Shown one piece after another: positions 25,507-34,867 of a DNA stretch of 45,933 nucleotides. A program made the position numbers and the translations under genes. Position 1 is the first letter of the stretch. Every line of letters begins with the position of its first letter. The notes beneath the pieces are model-generated. The model ran no database searches. It was given only the letters and a program-made list of their open reading frames with translations, and was not told the DNA's origin. This DNA is from a bacterium (GTDB lineage Bacteria; Zhuqueibacterota; QNDG01; JAGLOF01): contig JAFGRY010000002.1 in NCBI GenBank assembly GCA_016934955.1, forward strand, positions 1 to 45,933. Reading direction: 5' to 3'.

Positions 25507-26937
25507 CTACTCCTCCAGATAGAGGCTGCCGTTTATGGTGAGTTCCCTTCCCGCCGCCTTTGCCGTGAATTCCTCCCTGTCCAGCGCGAACAGGGGGCTG
25601 ATTTCGAGGGGGACCGCCGCGTTCCCCGCCGCGTCCCGGGGCACGGGAACGCCGGCCGCCTCCAGCCAGCCGCCGTAGTAATTGCTCAGGTCCCGCCGGG
25701 CGGTGGCCGGAGAGTCCTCTCCCGCCGCGTTCTTCACCGGGCTGAATTCGTGCTCCCGGACGATCTCCATGATGACCGGGGACGATGTATCGGCCAGGGC
25801 GTCGAATACGAACGTTTCGAATTTGAAAGCGTTGGGTGTATCCGGATCGACCAGGTCGCCGCTGTCGGTCAGGTACGGGACCTTCTTGAATGCGGTGTGG
25901 TAGGGAAGCCTGAACCCGTCCTCTGCTTCCGCCCGGACAAACTTCGTATCGATGAGATGGATGGCGATGCTGCCGGATCCGTACTTCAGGGATCCGTCCG
26001 GCAGCCGGGCCTCCGCGTCTTCCGGTGAGAGATCGCTGTACTCGATGACGTTGAGCTTCCCGTCCCTGATGCCGAACACGCCGACCTTTTCCCCGGGATG
26101 GCTCTTCTGAACCATCTTGGAGGACATCCCGGCCCCGGCCTGGATATGGTAGCCGATGAACACGGGATCGACGATCCGAATGAGCACGTTGTCCACCTGA
26201 AAATAGGAGAGGATCTCGACACCCCGCGCCTCGAACCGGCCGATCGTGCCGCTCTCGTACAGGGCCAGCAGGGAGCCGCCGTGGCCGTTGGGATTCATGA
26301 AAATGTGGTCCCGGCCGTCGAGGATCAGCCTCCCTTCGCCGTCCAGGGCGGGGATCATGCGCTGGGAAAAGAAGATGACGCTGCCGGGATCGAGGCCGAA
26401 CCAGCCGTGCTCCTGAAAAAATTCCCGGGTGGCGGCATCGTTCGTCTCGCTGGTCATGATCGCCCAGGGAATGGTGACGCCGTATCTGCGGGACGCGGCC
26501 AGGATCTTCTCCGCGTGCATCTGAAACAGGGTCTTGCCGCTCACCGGCCCGACGGGAAAACAGCCCTTGGGGCCGTCGAATCCCAGGCGCGTGCCCTGGC
26601 CCCCGGCCACCAAAAAGGCCGCGACCTTCCCGGCCCGGATCGCCTCTTCCCCGATCTCCCTGGCCCGCCGCTCCCGTTTCCTGCCCGCTTCGTCCCGGGG
26701 GATGGGGATGCAGGGCGCCGGATCGAGGGTGTGGACCGCCGTGTCCGCTTCCTCCGCGCCGGACAGCAGCCGCCGGTGCGCCGCCACCAGTTCGAAATCG
26801 ATGGTCCCGATCTGCCGCATGAGCGCATCTTTCTCCTTTCCGCTCAGCGAGTCCCAGAACCTGAACAGATGTTCCTGGCCGTGATCGTGTACGGTCTGAA
26901 TGAGTCTCTTCTCGTCCGGTGTTCTGCCGTGAATCAT
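25507..26937 (-). CDS. UDP-N-acetylhexosamine/UDP-sugar pyrophosphorylase (UDPGP family)
   Basis: This cytoplasmic enzyme of about 476 residues is similar in size to eukaryotic UAP1. It makes a UDP-sugar (probably UDP-GlcNAc) from UTP and a sugar 1-phosphate. The nucleotide-binding signature AGGQGTRLGFDGPKGCFPVG lies at residues 111-130. Other family motifs include NPNGHGGSLLALYES, HPGEKVGVFG with the later EYSD, and NAFKFETFVFDAL. This is the UDPGP type, not the GlmU type usual in bacteria. The ATG at 26937 is chosen because family similarity begins there; an ATG at 26961 and a longer frame to 27069 are possible but run into the palindrome and the repeat upstream. It is the first gene of the minus-strand envelope operon. 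Confidence 0.85.
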   Translation of the reverse strand: MIHGRTPDEKRLIQTVHDHGQEHLFRFWDSLSGKEKDALMRQIGTIDFELVAAHRRLLSGAEEADTAVHTLDPAPCIPIPRDEAGRKRERRAREIGEEAIRAGKVAAFLVAGGQGTRLGFDGPKGCFPVGPVSGKTLFQMHAEKILAASRRYGVTIPWAIMTSETNDAATREFFQEHGWFGLDPGSVIFFSQRMIPALDGEGRLILDGRDHIFMNPNGHGGSLLALYESGTIGRFEARGVEILSYFQVDNVLIRIVDPVFIGYHIQAGAGMSSKMVQKSHPGEKVGVFGIRDGKLNVIEYSDLSPEDAEARLPDGSLKYGSGSIAIHLIDTKFVRAEAEDGFRLPYHTAFKKVPYLTDSGDLVDPDTPNAFKFETFVFDALADTSSPVIMEIVREHEFSPVKNAAGEDSPATARRDLSNYYGGWLEAAGVPVPRDAAGNAAVPLEISPLFALDREEFTAKAAGRELTINGSLYLEE

Positions 26938-26955
26938 GGAATCAACCCCGTGTCT

Positions 26956-26967
26956 GTACATATGTAC
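26956..26967. promoter_or_regulatory. 12-bp palindrome upstream of the UDP-sugar pyrophosphorylase
   Basis: GTACATATGTAC is a perfect palindrome 18 bases before the chosen start codon, with further TA-rich sequence (GTATAC) just beyond it. It may be an operator or part of the promoter of the minus-strand operon. No clear -35/-10 pair could be fixed here. Confidence 0.3.
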
Positions 26968-27038
26968 GTATACGGTAAGATTGCAAGATTTACGGAGATT
27001 ATCAAGTGGTTTTCCAACAGAAAAGGAGACAGGAGGTC

Positions 27039-27398
27039 GGCCCCTCCCGCCCCCGCCCGGAATTGCCAACGAAGGAAACGAAAAAAACGAAAGAGAAAGA
27101 GAGTGAGGCTTTACCTTGTGACAAGTCCTTCGTCACTGTCTGCTGGAAAGAGGAGTGTTTATCCAGATCATACAGAAAGACTTGTCACAAGATCAGGTGT
27201 GGCAGGGCCGGTGCACGTGGAAATTGGTCATTGGATATTGGATATTGATTATTGTTCTTTTAACCCATGAACTCATGAACCCATCAACCCAGTAACCATC
27301 CTCTCGCTCTATCGCTCTTCTCACTCAATCTTTATTCCTATATCTCTTTTCGTTTTTTTCGTGAATTTCGTAGGCATTTTCTGGAGGGGCGGGGTTCT
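27039..27398. repeat. Dispersed repeat, copy A, with long inverted ends
   Basis: The left end (27039-27095: C-rich run, then ACGAAGGAAACG and AACGAAAGAG) and the right end (27345-27398: TTTCG runs, then GGAGGGGCGGGG) are imperfect inverted repeats of about 50 bp. Inside are a second inverted pair, CTTGTGACAAGTC and GACTTGTCACAAG (about 27115-27127 and 27179-27191), and short direct repeats such as ATTGGATATTGGATATTG and CCATGAACTCATGAACCC. Homologous copies occur at about 38.16 and 39.65 kb. It has no open frame of its own, so it is a non-autonomous element. Confidence 0.7.
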
Positions 27399-27470
27399 GT
27401 CTGCTGTCTCCTGCCTCCGGCCTCCGGTCTCCCCGGGGAAGGGAAGCAGGGCGGGGTTTTGTTTTTCCCC

Positions 27471-27499
27471 TTGCTTCTCACCTCAATTCTCGGTATAAT
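27471..27499 (+). promoter_or_regulatory. Strong sigma70-like promoter
   Basis: TTGCTT (27471-27476) and the consensus TATAAT (27494-27499) are separated by 17 bp. The start codon lies 37 bases downstream, behind an AGGAG site at 27526-27530. This is the best promoter match in the window and would drive the plus-strand gene series from 27537. Confidence 0.7.
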
Positions 27500-27536
27500 T
27501 CAATTATATTATAAACGTTACCATCAGGAGCACCCC

Positions 27537-29390
27537 ATGAAAAAACGTATCATCGCCCTTATCGTTCTACTTACCGCCGCCGCGGGGATCGCGGGCGCGG
27601 CCGACACCTCCACATTCAGGCACGGCGCGCCGCTGACCTTCAGCTTCACTGTGCCGGAACGCAGCCTCACCGGTCCGGTGAACGGCTGCATGCTGCTGCT
27701 CTATAAAAACCCCCTGTCTGAACCGGAAACGTACTCCATGAATCTGCAGGAGGACGGCACCTGGCAAACCGTCGTCACCGTCAGCGACACCGCGGTCAAA
27801 GCGCTCTTCTACAGCTTTGAACTGAACAGTGGCGGCAGGCGCCACGGCCCCTTCTTTCCCGGCGGCGATTACGGCGTCATGCTGGCCGTGAACGCGGACG
27901 GGAGCGTGGCCGAACAGGCGTGGGAACTGGTGGCCCTCAGTTATACCGCCGCAGCGAAACTGGAACGTGAGAATACTGAACTGGCCCTGGAGGCGGTGAA
28001 CCGGGAACTCGCCGCCTACCCGCTTAACCTCAGCGCCCGGCAGCTTAAATACTCGATCATCACCCGGGAGGCCGGCAGCACGGACCGGGCGAAAAAGGAG
28101 ATCATCAAGGATGTGGACCTGCTCCTCAGGGAGTACCCCGACGCCGAGGCCGTGCTGAATTTCGCGGTGGAAACCTACACCACCACCGGTGAAGAGGACA
28201 AAGCCGCGGACCTCACGCAAAAGATCATCGAGCGCTTTCCCCGCAGTGAAAAAGCGGCCGAGAGCCGTTTCAGCGAAATCATCGATATCGAAGACGCGGG
28301 CGACCGGGCCACGCAGCTCGAAACCTTCATCAGCGATTTTCAAGGGACCACCTACTACGAATACGGCCTGACCGCGCTGGCCAACGCCGTGATCGAGCTC
28401 GACGACCCCGCGGCCATGGCGGCCACCGGCGAGAAGCTCTTCAGCGCCGGAACCACTCCCGCCGCGGCCGGCGGGCTTGCGGGCATTGCCGGCGCCCTCA
28501 CCGAGATCAGCGCCCACCAGGAACAGGCCGAGGCCTTTGCCTCCAAAGCGGTCGAGCTGATCGAAAGCGCCGCCGCGATGCCGCCGCCTCCTGAGATGGA
28601 GGAGCAGGAGTGGCAGACGCAGCTGGCCAAGACCGGGGCGCGCTACCGCGACATTCTCGGCTGGGTGCAGGTGCAGCGGGGCGACATGCTCACCGGCCTG
28701 CGGAACCTGGAAGCCGCATCGGAACAGATCTCCGAGCCCGGCGTTTACTACCATTTAGGCGCCGCCTATGAACGCATGGGCCGCAGCGAAGACGCGCTCA
28801 CCGCCTACGCCCGGGCGGCGGTATTCGACGGCGAGATCGGCGAGCTTTCGTACAACGCCTTTCTCACCCTCTGGAAAAACGACGGCCGCAGCGACACCGG
28901 CGCCGAGCTCTTTCTCGACCAGCAGGGCGATTACATCGAGCAGCTGTTCAAGCGGCGGGTGCTCGCCGCCCGGGTGGATCGACCGGCCCCGAATTTTGAA
29001 CTCGAAGACGTCACCAGCGGCGACCTGATCACTCTCGCCGACCAGCGGGGCGCTCCCATGGTGCTCTGCTTCTGGGCCGCCTGGAGCCGCTCCTCTCAAT
29101 ATATGCTGAAAACGATGGAGGAGATCGCCGATCTCTACGGCCGGGACGTGCTTTTCATGACCATCTCCACCGACTCTGATATGAACCGGCTGCGCAGCTA
29201 TCTGCGCCGCTACCGGGTCTCCTTTCCGGTGCTGATAAACAGCGACACCGACGTCGCCTACGGCGTCAAGGGGGTTCCCATGCTCTACGTGCTCGACAAG
29301 AGCATGCGTATTCGTTTCGTGCACCGCGGCTATCGTCCGGACCTGACCGAGACGCTGACCGTCGAACTGGATGACCTGCTCAGAAACTGA
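27537..29390 (+). CDS. Exported TPR protein with cysteine-less TlpA/thioredoxin domain
   Basis: This 617-residue protein has a signal peptide (MKKRIIALIVLLTAAAGIAGA). A beta-rich N-terminal domain (about 25-140) is followed by a helical TPR-like middle (about 145-470). The C-terminal redoxin fold of the TlpA type (about 480-615) starts with APNFELEDVTSG. At the active site the sequence is W516-S-R-S-S520, where TlpA proteins have W-C-x-x-C, so both redox cysteines are serines. The cis-proline region (KGVPMLYVLD) is kept. Disulfide chemistry is therefore impossible at this site, and a binding or structural role is likely. The start is fixed by AGGAG and by the promoter. The gene leads into the FG-GAP/Omp85 pair. 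Confidence 0.85.
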   Translation: MKKRIIALIVLLTAAAGIAGAADTSTFRHGAPLTFSFTVPERSLTGPVNGCMLLLYKNPLSEPETYSMNLQEDGTWQTVVTVSDTAVKALFYSFELNSGGRRHGPFFPGGDYGVMLAVNADGSVAEQAWELVALSYTAAAKLERENTELALEAVNRELAAYPLNLSARQLKYSIITREAGSTDRAKKEIIKDVDLLLREYPDAEAVLNFAVETYTTTGEEDKAADLTQKIIERFPRSEKAAESRFSEIIDIEDAGDRATQLETFISDFQGTTYYEYGLTALANAVIELDDPAAMAATGEKLFSAGTTPAAAGGLAGIAGALTEISAHQEQAEAFASKAVELIESAAAMPPPPEMEEQEWQTQLAKTGARYRDILGWVQVQRGDMLTGLRNLEAASEQISEPGVYYHLGAAYERMGRSEDALTAYARAAVFDGEIGELSYNAFLTLWKNDGRSDTGAELFLDQQGDYIEQLFKRRVLAARVDRPAPNFELEDVTSGDLITLADQRGAPMVLCFWAAWSRSSQYMLKTMEEIADLYGRDVLFMTISTDSDMNRLRSYLRRYRVSFPVLINSDTDVAYGVKGVPMLYVLDKSMRIRFVHRGYRPDLTETLTVELDDLLRN

Positions 29391-29406
29391 GAGGAACGGG
29401 AAACAG

Positions 29407-30903
29407 ATGCGAGTCCGACTGATCCTGCCCGGCCTGGTCACGGGCGCGCTGCTGCTCTCCAGGACCGCCCCGGCACAGCAGCCCCTGCCGGACCGCGTGC
29501 AGGTGACGCTCCCCTGCCCGGGAACGGTTACCGAAGTCCGGGTCCTGGACATCGACGGGAACGGCCTGGCCGATATCGCCGCCTCCCACACCGATACCGG
29601 GGACCTGCCCCGGCCGCGTCGCGGACTGATGGTGTTTCTGCAGGAGAGTGCGGGGAGCTTCGGCGAAGAGCTGCGGATCGATCCCGGCGGCGACTGCCTG
29701 CTCTGGGACGTGGCGGACAGTGACGCGGACGGCAGGGCCGAGCTGCTGCTGCTGAAAAGCGATGGCGTGTATCTCGCCCCATTGCACGGGAGCGGGTTCG
29801 AGTTCCCCCCTCACCGTATCGTTCAGGAAACGAGTTTCATCCCCGCCGCCGGCAAAACGCTGCCTCGCTATCCTCTCGCCCTGCCGCTTCCCGGAAACAG
29901 CGGATCCCTTATCGTCCTGCCCGCTTACGGCACCCTGAACCTCTATCGCGGAGACGGCTTGTACTACCGGGCGTGCCGCACGCTCTTCTGGCGGGCGCCG
30001 CTCTCCTTCGGCGACGCATCCGCGCTCTCCTGCACCGTGGAGCTGCCGCTGCTCACCTCAGGGCATTTCAACCGGGATGACGAGCCCGACCTCATGCTCG
30101 TCAGCGGCACCACCCTGAACGTCTTCCTCACGGCCGCCGTCCCGGCTGAAGACGCGGATGAACTCACCATCCCCGACAAACGCTACCTGCTGGACAGCCG
30201 CGCCATCTCACCCTCGGTGTTCGAAAACATCTCCCCGGAAGCGACCCGGATCGAAACCATCGATCTCGACGGTGACGGCTTCGAGGATGTGGTCATTTCA
30301 AAATCGCCGCGGGCGCGGTTCAGAACCGGCATCAGCCAGGTGCAGATCTTCCTGAACCGGAACGGCCGCATCGCGCCGCTTCCCGACCAGATTCTCACCA
30401 CCGACCATTTCAGCGGCGATCACATCATCGCCGACCTCAACGGCGACGGGCGGCAGGATATCGCCCTGCTCGCCTACCCCCTGGGATTCGCCCAGGCGGC
30501 CCGCTTCCTCCTGACCAAACGGACCGCCAACCGCTATGAGCTCTTTTTCATGCGGCCGGACGGATCCTATCCCGCCCTGCCGGACGGAACGGTCCCGTTC
30601 ACCCGCGCCGTGGATTTGAACGATCCCCTCGATGAAGCACCGCTGCGCTCGGTCACTCACGATTTCAGCGGCGACGGCATCCGCGATTTTCTCGTTGCCG
30701 CGGATCCGGACCGGTTCACCGTCTACCCCGGCACCGGAAGCGGACTCTTTACCAAAAAGGGACGGTTCCGCATCGACGCGCCTGCCGGCGGCGACATGCA
30801 TGTCGCCGACCTCAACGGGGACGGTATCGCCGATCTTGTTCTCTGGGGCCGGGAGACCCCGGGGATCACCCTCTGCCTCAGCCGAAAGAGGATCCCGCAG
30901 TGA
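29407..30903 (+). CDS. Exported FG-GAP/VCBS beta-propeller protein
   Basis: This 498-residue protein has a signal peptide ending near TAPAQQ. About seven FG-GAP/VCBS repeats follow, each with the calcium-loop pattern D-x-D/N-x-D-G (DIDGNGLADIAAS, DSDADGRAELLLL, DLDGDGFEDVVIS, DLNGDGRQDIALL, DFSGDGIRDFLVA, DLNGDGIADLVLW), predicting a seven-bladed propeller. There is no T9SS sorting domain, unlike the FG-GAP protein at 41.4 kb. Its stop codon overlaps the GTG start of the Omp85 gene by 4 bp, so the two are translationally coupled and may work together at the outer membrane. The start at 29407 is preferred over 29371 because the signal peptide begins there. Confidence 0.8.
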   Translation: MRVRLILPGLVTGALLLSRTAPAQQPLPDRVQVTLPCPGTVTEVRVLDIDGNGLADIAASHTDTGDLPRPRRGLMVFLQESAGSFGEELRIDPGGDCLLWDVADSDADGRAELLLLKSDGVYLAPLHGSGFEFPPHRIVQETSFIPAAGKTLPRYPLALPLPGNSGSLIVLPAYGTLNLYRGDGLYYRACRTLFWRAPLSFGDASALSCTVELPLLTSGHFNRDDEPDLMLVSGTTLNVFLTAAVPAEDADELTIPDKRYLLDSRAISPSVFENISPEATRIETIDLDGDGFEDVVISKSPRARFRTGISQVQIFLNRNGRIAPLPDQILTTDHFSGDHIIADLNGDGRQDIALLAYPLGFAQAARFLLTKRTANRYELFFMRPDGSYPALPDGTVPFTRAVDLNDPLDEAPLRSVTHDFSGDGIRDFLVAADPDRFTVYPGTGSGLFTKKGRFRIDAPAGGDMHVADLNGDGIADLVLWGRETPGITLCLSRKRIPQ

Positions 30904-32126
30904 AAAAGGTGCTGTTCCCGCTGCTCCTTCCCGGACTGCTCGCCGCCCAGCAGTTCACCATCGCCGATCTGAACGTCTACGGTAACCGCCGCACCCGCGC
31001 GGAAGTCGTTTTCAGAGAACTCGAGATCGCGGCCGGCGATTCGGTCAGCAACCGTGACCTGCTGGCCGAACGCGGCTGGCTGCTGCGGCAGCGGCTCTTC
31101 AAGCGGGTGGAATTTCAGGTAAAAGCCGGCTCCGGCGACCATGAGAAAGAGGTGCTGATGGTTGTCCAGGAGTACGGCCGTTTCAGCGGCAGTCCCATTC
31201 TCGGCAACAACGACCTCTTCGGCTGGTACGCGGGCGGAACCGTTCATCTGCGCAATCTCCTGGGGTACAACACGCGGCTGAGCGCCACCGCTCAGGCGGG
31301 CGGCATCGACCTGCTGGGCCTCGAATGGTCGCATCCCTGGTTCGGCGGCCGGGCCCGTCTCTTCGCCTCCCTGGGGTTCACCGCTCTGGACCGGCCCTAC
31401 CGCTACAGCGACTATGACCGGACCTTCGCATTCCGGAACAGGAGCGTCGCCCTCACCGCAGGCAGGGGATTCGGCCGCAGGATACAGGCCGGGCTGCGGC
31501 TGAAACGGGACGCGATTACGGTGTCGGAAACCGCGGTCACCTTCTCGGGAAGAGGAACGGACCATCTGAACACGGCGGGCCTGTTCCTCTTCCTGGACAC
31601 CCGTGACTGGCCGCTCTATCCGCGGCAGGGTGTACGGACCGATATCAGCGCGTTCTGGACCGGGACGGACGAATCCTGGCTCTACCGGGGCCTGGACCTC
31701 GACTTCCGGGCCTATATGCCGGTTATCGCCGGCAATATCCTGGCGCTGCAGACCGTGCTTTCGCTCAGGGACGGAGATGTCCCCGTGTACAGCAGGCTGC
31801 ACATCGGCGGCGGCAATACCGTACGCGGCTATCCCACCGGTCATTCGGCCGGAACGAACGCCTTTTACGCGGGCCTTGAATACCGCTTCCCCGTGGTCTA
31901 TGAACGCACCCCCCTGGCCGGTCTGCATGCCGGCTGGGCGGGCGTCCTCTTTCTCGACACCGGCACCGCCTGGTTCCCGGAAACATCACCGCTCGATTCG
32001 GACTGGCTTCTCTCCGCCGGTCTGGGCGTTCACATCATCTGGGACAGCTTCGTGCTGCGGGCCGAATACGGCAACAGGGGATCGGGCCGGGGTTTCATCA
32101 CCACCGGCACCAGCGTAAAATTCTGA
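30900..32126 (+). CDS. Omp85-family outer membrane protein, single POTRA
   Basis: This 408-residue protein uses a GTG start that overlaps the previous stop. A signal peptide (about 1-17) is followed by one POTRA domain (about 19-90, IADLNVYGNRRTRAEVVFRE) and a C-terminal barrel of the bacterial surface antigen type. The barrel carries the loop-6 motif VRGYPTG and typical aromatic strands (WSHPWFGGRARLFASLGF). It ends with a short strand after GSGRGF. BamA has five POTRAs and FhaC two, so a single POTRA marks a different Omp85 subgroup. Omp85 proteins insert or translocate proteins at the outer membrane. It resembles the Omp85 protein encoded 1.4 kb downstream. Confidence 0.85.
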   Translation: MKKVLFPLLLPGLLAAQQFTIADLNVYGNRRTRAEVVFRELEIAAGDSVSNRDLLAERGWLLRQRLFKRVEFQVKAGSGDHEKEVLMVVQEYGRFSGSPILGNNDLFGWYAGGTVHLRNLLGYNTRLSATAQAGGIDLLGLEWSHPWFGGRARLFASLGFTALDRPYRYSDYDRTFAFRNRSVALTAGRGFGRRIQAGLRLKRDAITVSETAVTFSGRGTDHLNTAGLFLFLDTRDWPLYPRQGVRTDISAFWTGTDESWLYRGLDLDFRAYMPVIAGNILALQTVLSLRDGDVPVYSRLHIGGGNTVRGYPTGHSAGTNAFYAGLEYRFPVVYERTPLAGLHAGWAGVLFLDTGTAWFPETSPLDSDWLLSAGLGVHIIWDSFVLRAEYGNRGSGRGFITTGTSVKF

Positions 32127-32180
32127 AGGAGCGCACACACGCTATACGGCACCATTCCTGAAACCAAAAAGGAGTCAGCC

Positions 32181-33485
32181 ATGAAACGCATCGGAAGCAT
32201 CCTGTTCATTTCTGCTTTGCTGCAGCAGGCGGCAGCGGCCCTGGCCCAGACACCCGCCATCCTGCCCCTGCGGGACCGGGCGGAGGTTGAGAACCGCTGG
32301 CTGCAGGCGCGGCTGGAAGAGACCCTGCCGGAGATCATGCGCCGGGAACAGATCGATATGTGGCTGATCATCTGCCGGGAGTACAACGAAGACCCGGTCT
32401 TTCTCACCCTGACCCCGGCCCCCACCATGGCCTCACGCAGACTTACCATGCTGGTGATCTGCGACACCGGCGACAACCTGGAACGGCTGACCGTGAGCAA
32501 GTACGGCATGGGCCCGTGGTACGAGGGCGTCTGGGACAGCGGTACAGAGGATCAGTGGGACTGTCTCGCATCGGTGATTGAGAAAAGAAATCCCCGCCGC
32601 ATCGGCATCAACGTCTCCGACACCTTCGCCTTCGCGGACGGTCTCTCCGCCTCGCTGCACGAAAAACTGAAAGCGGCGCTGGGTGCGAAGCTGTCCGGCC
32701 GTCTCGTCTCGGCGGAGAACCTCTGCATCGGCTGGCTCGAGACCCGCCACCCCGGGGAGCTGGAGACCTACCATCATATCGTCCGCATCGCCCACGGAAT
32801 CATCGCGCAGGCATTCTCAAACGAGGTAATCACGCCCGGCGTCACCTCAACCGGGGATGTCTGCTGGTGGATCAGGCAGCGGATTCTCGATCTCGGCCTC
32901 GGGACCTGGTTTCAGCCCTCGGTTTCCATTCAGCGGCGCGACGGGGCCGGACTGCCCGGCGTTGACGAAGAGATCATTCAGCGGGGCGATCTGCTCCATT
33001 GTGACGTCGGCATCGTCTATCTGCGGCTCTGCACCGACACCCAGGAACACGCCTGGGTCTGTCTGCCCGGAGAGACCGATGCTCCTGAAGGGATGAAAGC
33101 CGCGCTTCGCCGGGGCAACCGGCTGCAGGACATTCTCACGGCCGAATTCGTCACCGGACGCAGCGGTAACGAGATCCTGCTGGCGGCGCTCCGGAACATG
33201 AAACGAGAAGGGCTGCAGGGATCGATCTACACCCATCCCCTGGGATTCCACGGACACGCGGCAGGGCCGACCATCGGCCTCTGGGACCGTCAGGAGGCCA
33301 TTCCCGGGAAAGGAGACTATCCGCTCTTTCCCAACACCTGCTACGCCATCGAGCTGAACGTGAAGTGTCCGCTTCCAGAATGGGAAGGCCGGATCGTCCA
33401 GATCGGTCTCGAGCAGGACGCGGTTTTCACCGGCGGCGTCATCTATCTCGACGGCAGACAGACCGATCTGCACCTCATTTACTAG
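32181..33485 (+). CDS. Exported M24-family metallopeptidase (Xaa-Pro aminopeptidase-like)
   Basis: This 434-residue protein has a signal peptide (about 1-22, ending ALAQ), so it should act in the periplasm or outside. The N-terminal creatinase-like domain spans about 30-190. The C-terminal pita-bread domain has the expected five metal ligands: Asp275 (HCDVG), Asp286 (CTDTQ), a His in HPLGFHGH (352 or 357/359), Glu391 (AIELN) and Glu411 (GLEQD). The family removes N-terminal residues next to proline or related substrates. The start has AAGGAG 7 bases upstream. It lies between two Omp85 genes. Most bacterial M24 enzymes are cytoplasmic, so the signal peptide is notable. Confidence 0.88.
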   Translation: MKRIGSILFISALLQQAAAALAQTPAILPLRDRAEVENRWLQARLEETLPEIMRREQIDMWLIICREYNEDPVFLTLTPAPTMASRRLTMLVICDTGDNLERLTVSKYGMGPWYEGVWDSGTEDQWDCLASVIEKRNPRRIGINVSDTFAFADGLSASLHEKLKAALGAKLSGRLVSAENLCIGWLETRHPGELETYHHIVRIAHGIIAQAFSNEVITPGVTSTGDVCWWIRQRILDLGLGTWFQPSVSIQRRDGAGLPGVDEEIIQRGDLLHCDVGIVYLRLCTDTQEHAWVCLPGETDAPEGMKAALRRGNRLQDILTAEFVTGRSGNEILLAALRNMKREGLQGSIYTHPLGFHGHAAGPTIGLWDRQEAIPGKGDYPLFPNTCYAIELNVKCPLPEWEGRIVQIGLEQDAVFTGGVIYLDGRQTDLHLIY

Positions 33486-33557
33486 GCCGAGAAAATGCGT
33501 TGTCTTTGGCGAAATATTTCGTACCTTATTGGTTTATGGCATGAGAGCGGAAACGGC

Positions 33558-34859
33558 ATGAACTGGAAACTGCACATCACATGGCTCATCATCACCCTGC
33601 TGCTTGGTCCCGGAACGCGGCTCCCGGCCCAGGTGTCGGTGGACTCGTCTCTGGCCGGACTGCCGGTGACCCATATTATCGTCCACGGCAATGACCGCAC
33701 CCGGGACCGGGTCGTCCTGCGCGAACTGAAACAGCGGACAGGAGAGCCTCTGAACCTCGCCCTGGTGGAGGAGGATCAGAAACGCGTGCTCAACCTGCAG
33801 CTGTTCAACCGGGTGATCATTATCGGGGAGCCCTACGGAGAGGGCGTGCTGCTGCGCGTGGTGGTCACCGAGATGTGGTACATCTACCCGTTTCCCATTC
33901 TCTATATCAATGAAAAGGACTGGAGCAAGCTCTCCTACGGCGCCGGCGTCAGTCATCTGAACTTTCGGGGCAACAACGAGACCCTGTCCCTTGCCTTCTG
34001 GCTCGGATGGGATCCCGGCCTGCGCCTGGACTATATGAATCCCTGGTTCGGCGGCGATCTCAAACTGCACACCTATGTGAGCCTCTCGCTCAACAAGATA
34101 CGCAGCAAACATTTCGACGGAACGGTGGACGAACGGCACTCCTCCGTTTCCTGGACCATCGGCAGGCGGTTCGGCTATCACACGCTTCTCAGCCTCGATC
34201 TGGGAGCACGCAGGGTTTCATTCTCACCGGCGGTGGAAGGCGGGACCCTTTCCGGGAACGGGACGGACGCCTATCCCTGGGCGGGCCTGCGGCTGCAGCT
34301 CGACCATCGTGATCTCTTTGAATATCCGCACAAGGGCTGGCTCGTCGCCCTGGGCGCGCAGAAGAACGGCCTGCCGGGGAAAACAGTGGATTACTGGCGG
34401 TTCGCAGCCGATCTCAGGGCGTATCTGCCCCTGCCGCGGAAGATGACGCTGGCCTTCAGAAACGCCGCCGCGGTCTCGAAGGGAACCGTTCCCATCTATG
34501 ACATGCTCTACCTGGGATACAGCGAACGGATCCGGGGGCATTTCAGCGAGCGCATCGAAGGCGAGAACCGCTACCTGGCGTCGGCCGCCCTCAGATTCCC
34601 TCTGCTGCCGATCCGCTATCTCTCCCTGGCCGATTACCCCTACCTGCGGAATCTGAAATTCGGCATCAGCATGGGCATTTTTGCCGATGCCGGCCTTGTC
34701 TGGAAGCAGCAGTCAGATCCGGCGCTGCGGCACATGATCGCTGGCTACGGAGTCGGTCTGCATTTTCACCTTCCATATGTTAACGTGATCAGGCTTGAAC
34801 TGGCCTTTGACGAAGAACGGAACCATGAGTACATACTGGATCTCTTTACGGCTTTTTAG
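33558..34859 (+). CDS. Second Omp85-family outer membrane protein, single POTRA
   Basis: This 433-residue protein is counted from the ATG at 33558, where the signal peptide begins (MNWKLHITWLIITLLLG); the frame opens at 33495 but those residues do not look like a signal. One POTRA (THIIVHGNDRTRDRVVLREL, about 40-110) shares the pattern GN-x-RTR-x-x-VV-x-REL with the POTRA of the protein at 30.9 kb. The barrel has LDYMNPWFGGDLKLHTYVSL strands, and the loop-6 motif reads IRGH instead of (V/I)RG(F/Y). It ends in a phenylalanine-rich tail (LFTAF), like a BamA substrate signal. Client and partners are unknown. Confidence 0.85.
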   Translation: MNWKLHITWLIITLLLGPGTRLPAQVSVDSSLAGLPVTHIIVHGNDRTRDRVVLRELKQRTGEPLNLALVEEDQKRVLNLQLFNRVIIIGEPYGEGVLLRVVVTEMWYIYPFPILYINEKDWSKLSYGAGVSHLNFRGNNETLSLAFWLGWDPGLRLDYMNPWFGGDLKLHTYVSLSLNKIRSKHFDGTVDERHSSVSWTIGRRFGYHTLLSLDLGARRVSFSPAVEGGTLSGNGTDAYPWAGLRLQLDHRDLFEYPHKGWLVALGAQKNGLPGKTVDYWRFAADLRAYLPLPRKMTLAFRNAAAVSKGTVPIYDMLYLGYSERIRGHFSERIEGENRYLASAALRFPLLPIRYLSLADYPYLRNLKFGISMGIFADAGLVWKQQSDPALRHMIAGYGVGLHFHLPYVNVIRLELAFDEERNHEYILDLFTAF

Positions 34860-34867
34860 GGACTGCC

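Larger units (their letters stand above)
26938..27536. other. 600-bp divergent spacer
   Basis: This gene-free stretch between the divergent pyrophosphorylase and TPR/thioredoxin-fold genes holds the palindrome at 26956, repeat copy A, a short run of CCTCCGG-type repeats at about 27410-27435, and the promoter of the gene at 27537. Confidence 0.6.
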
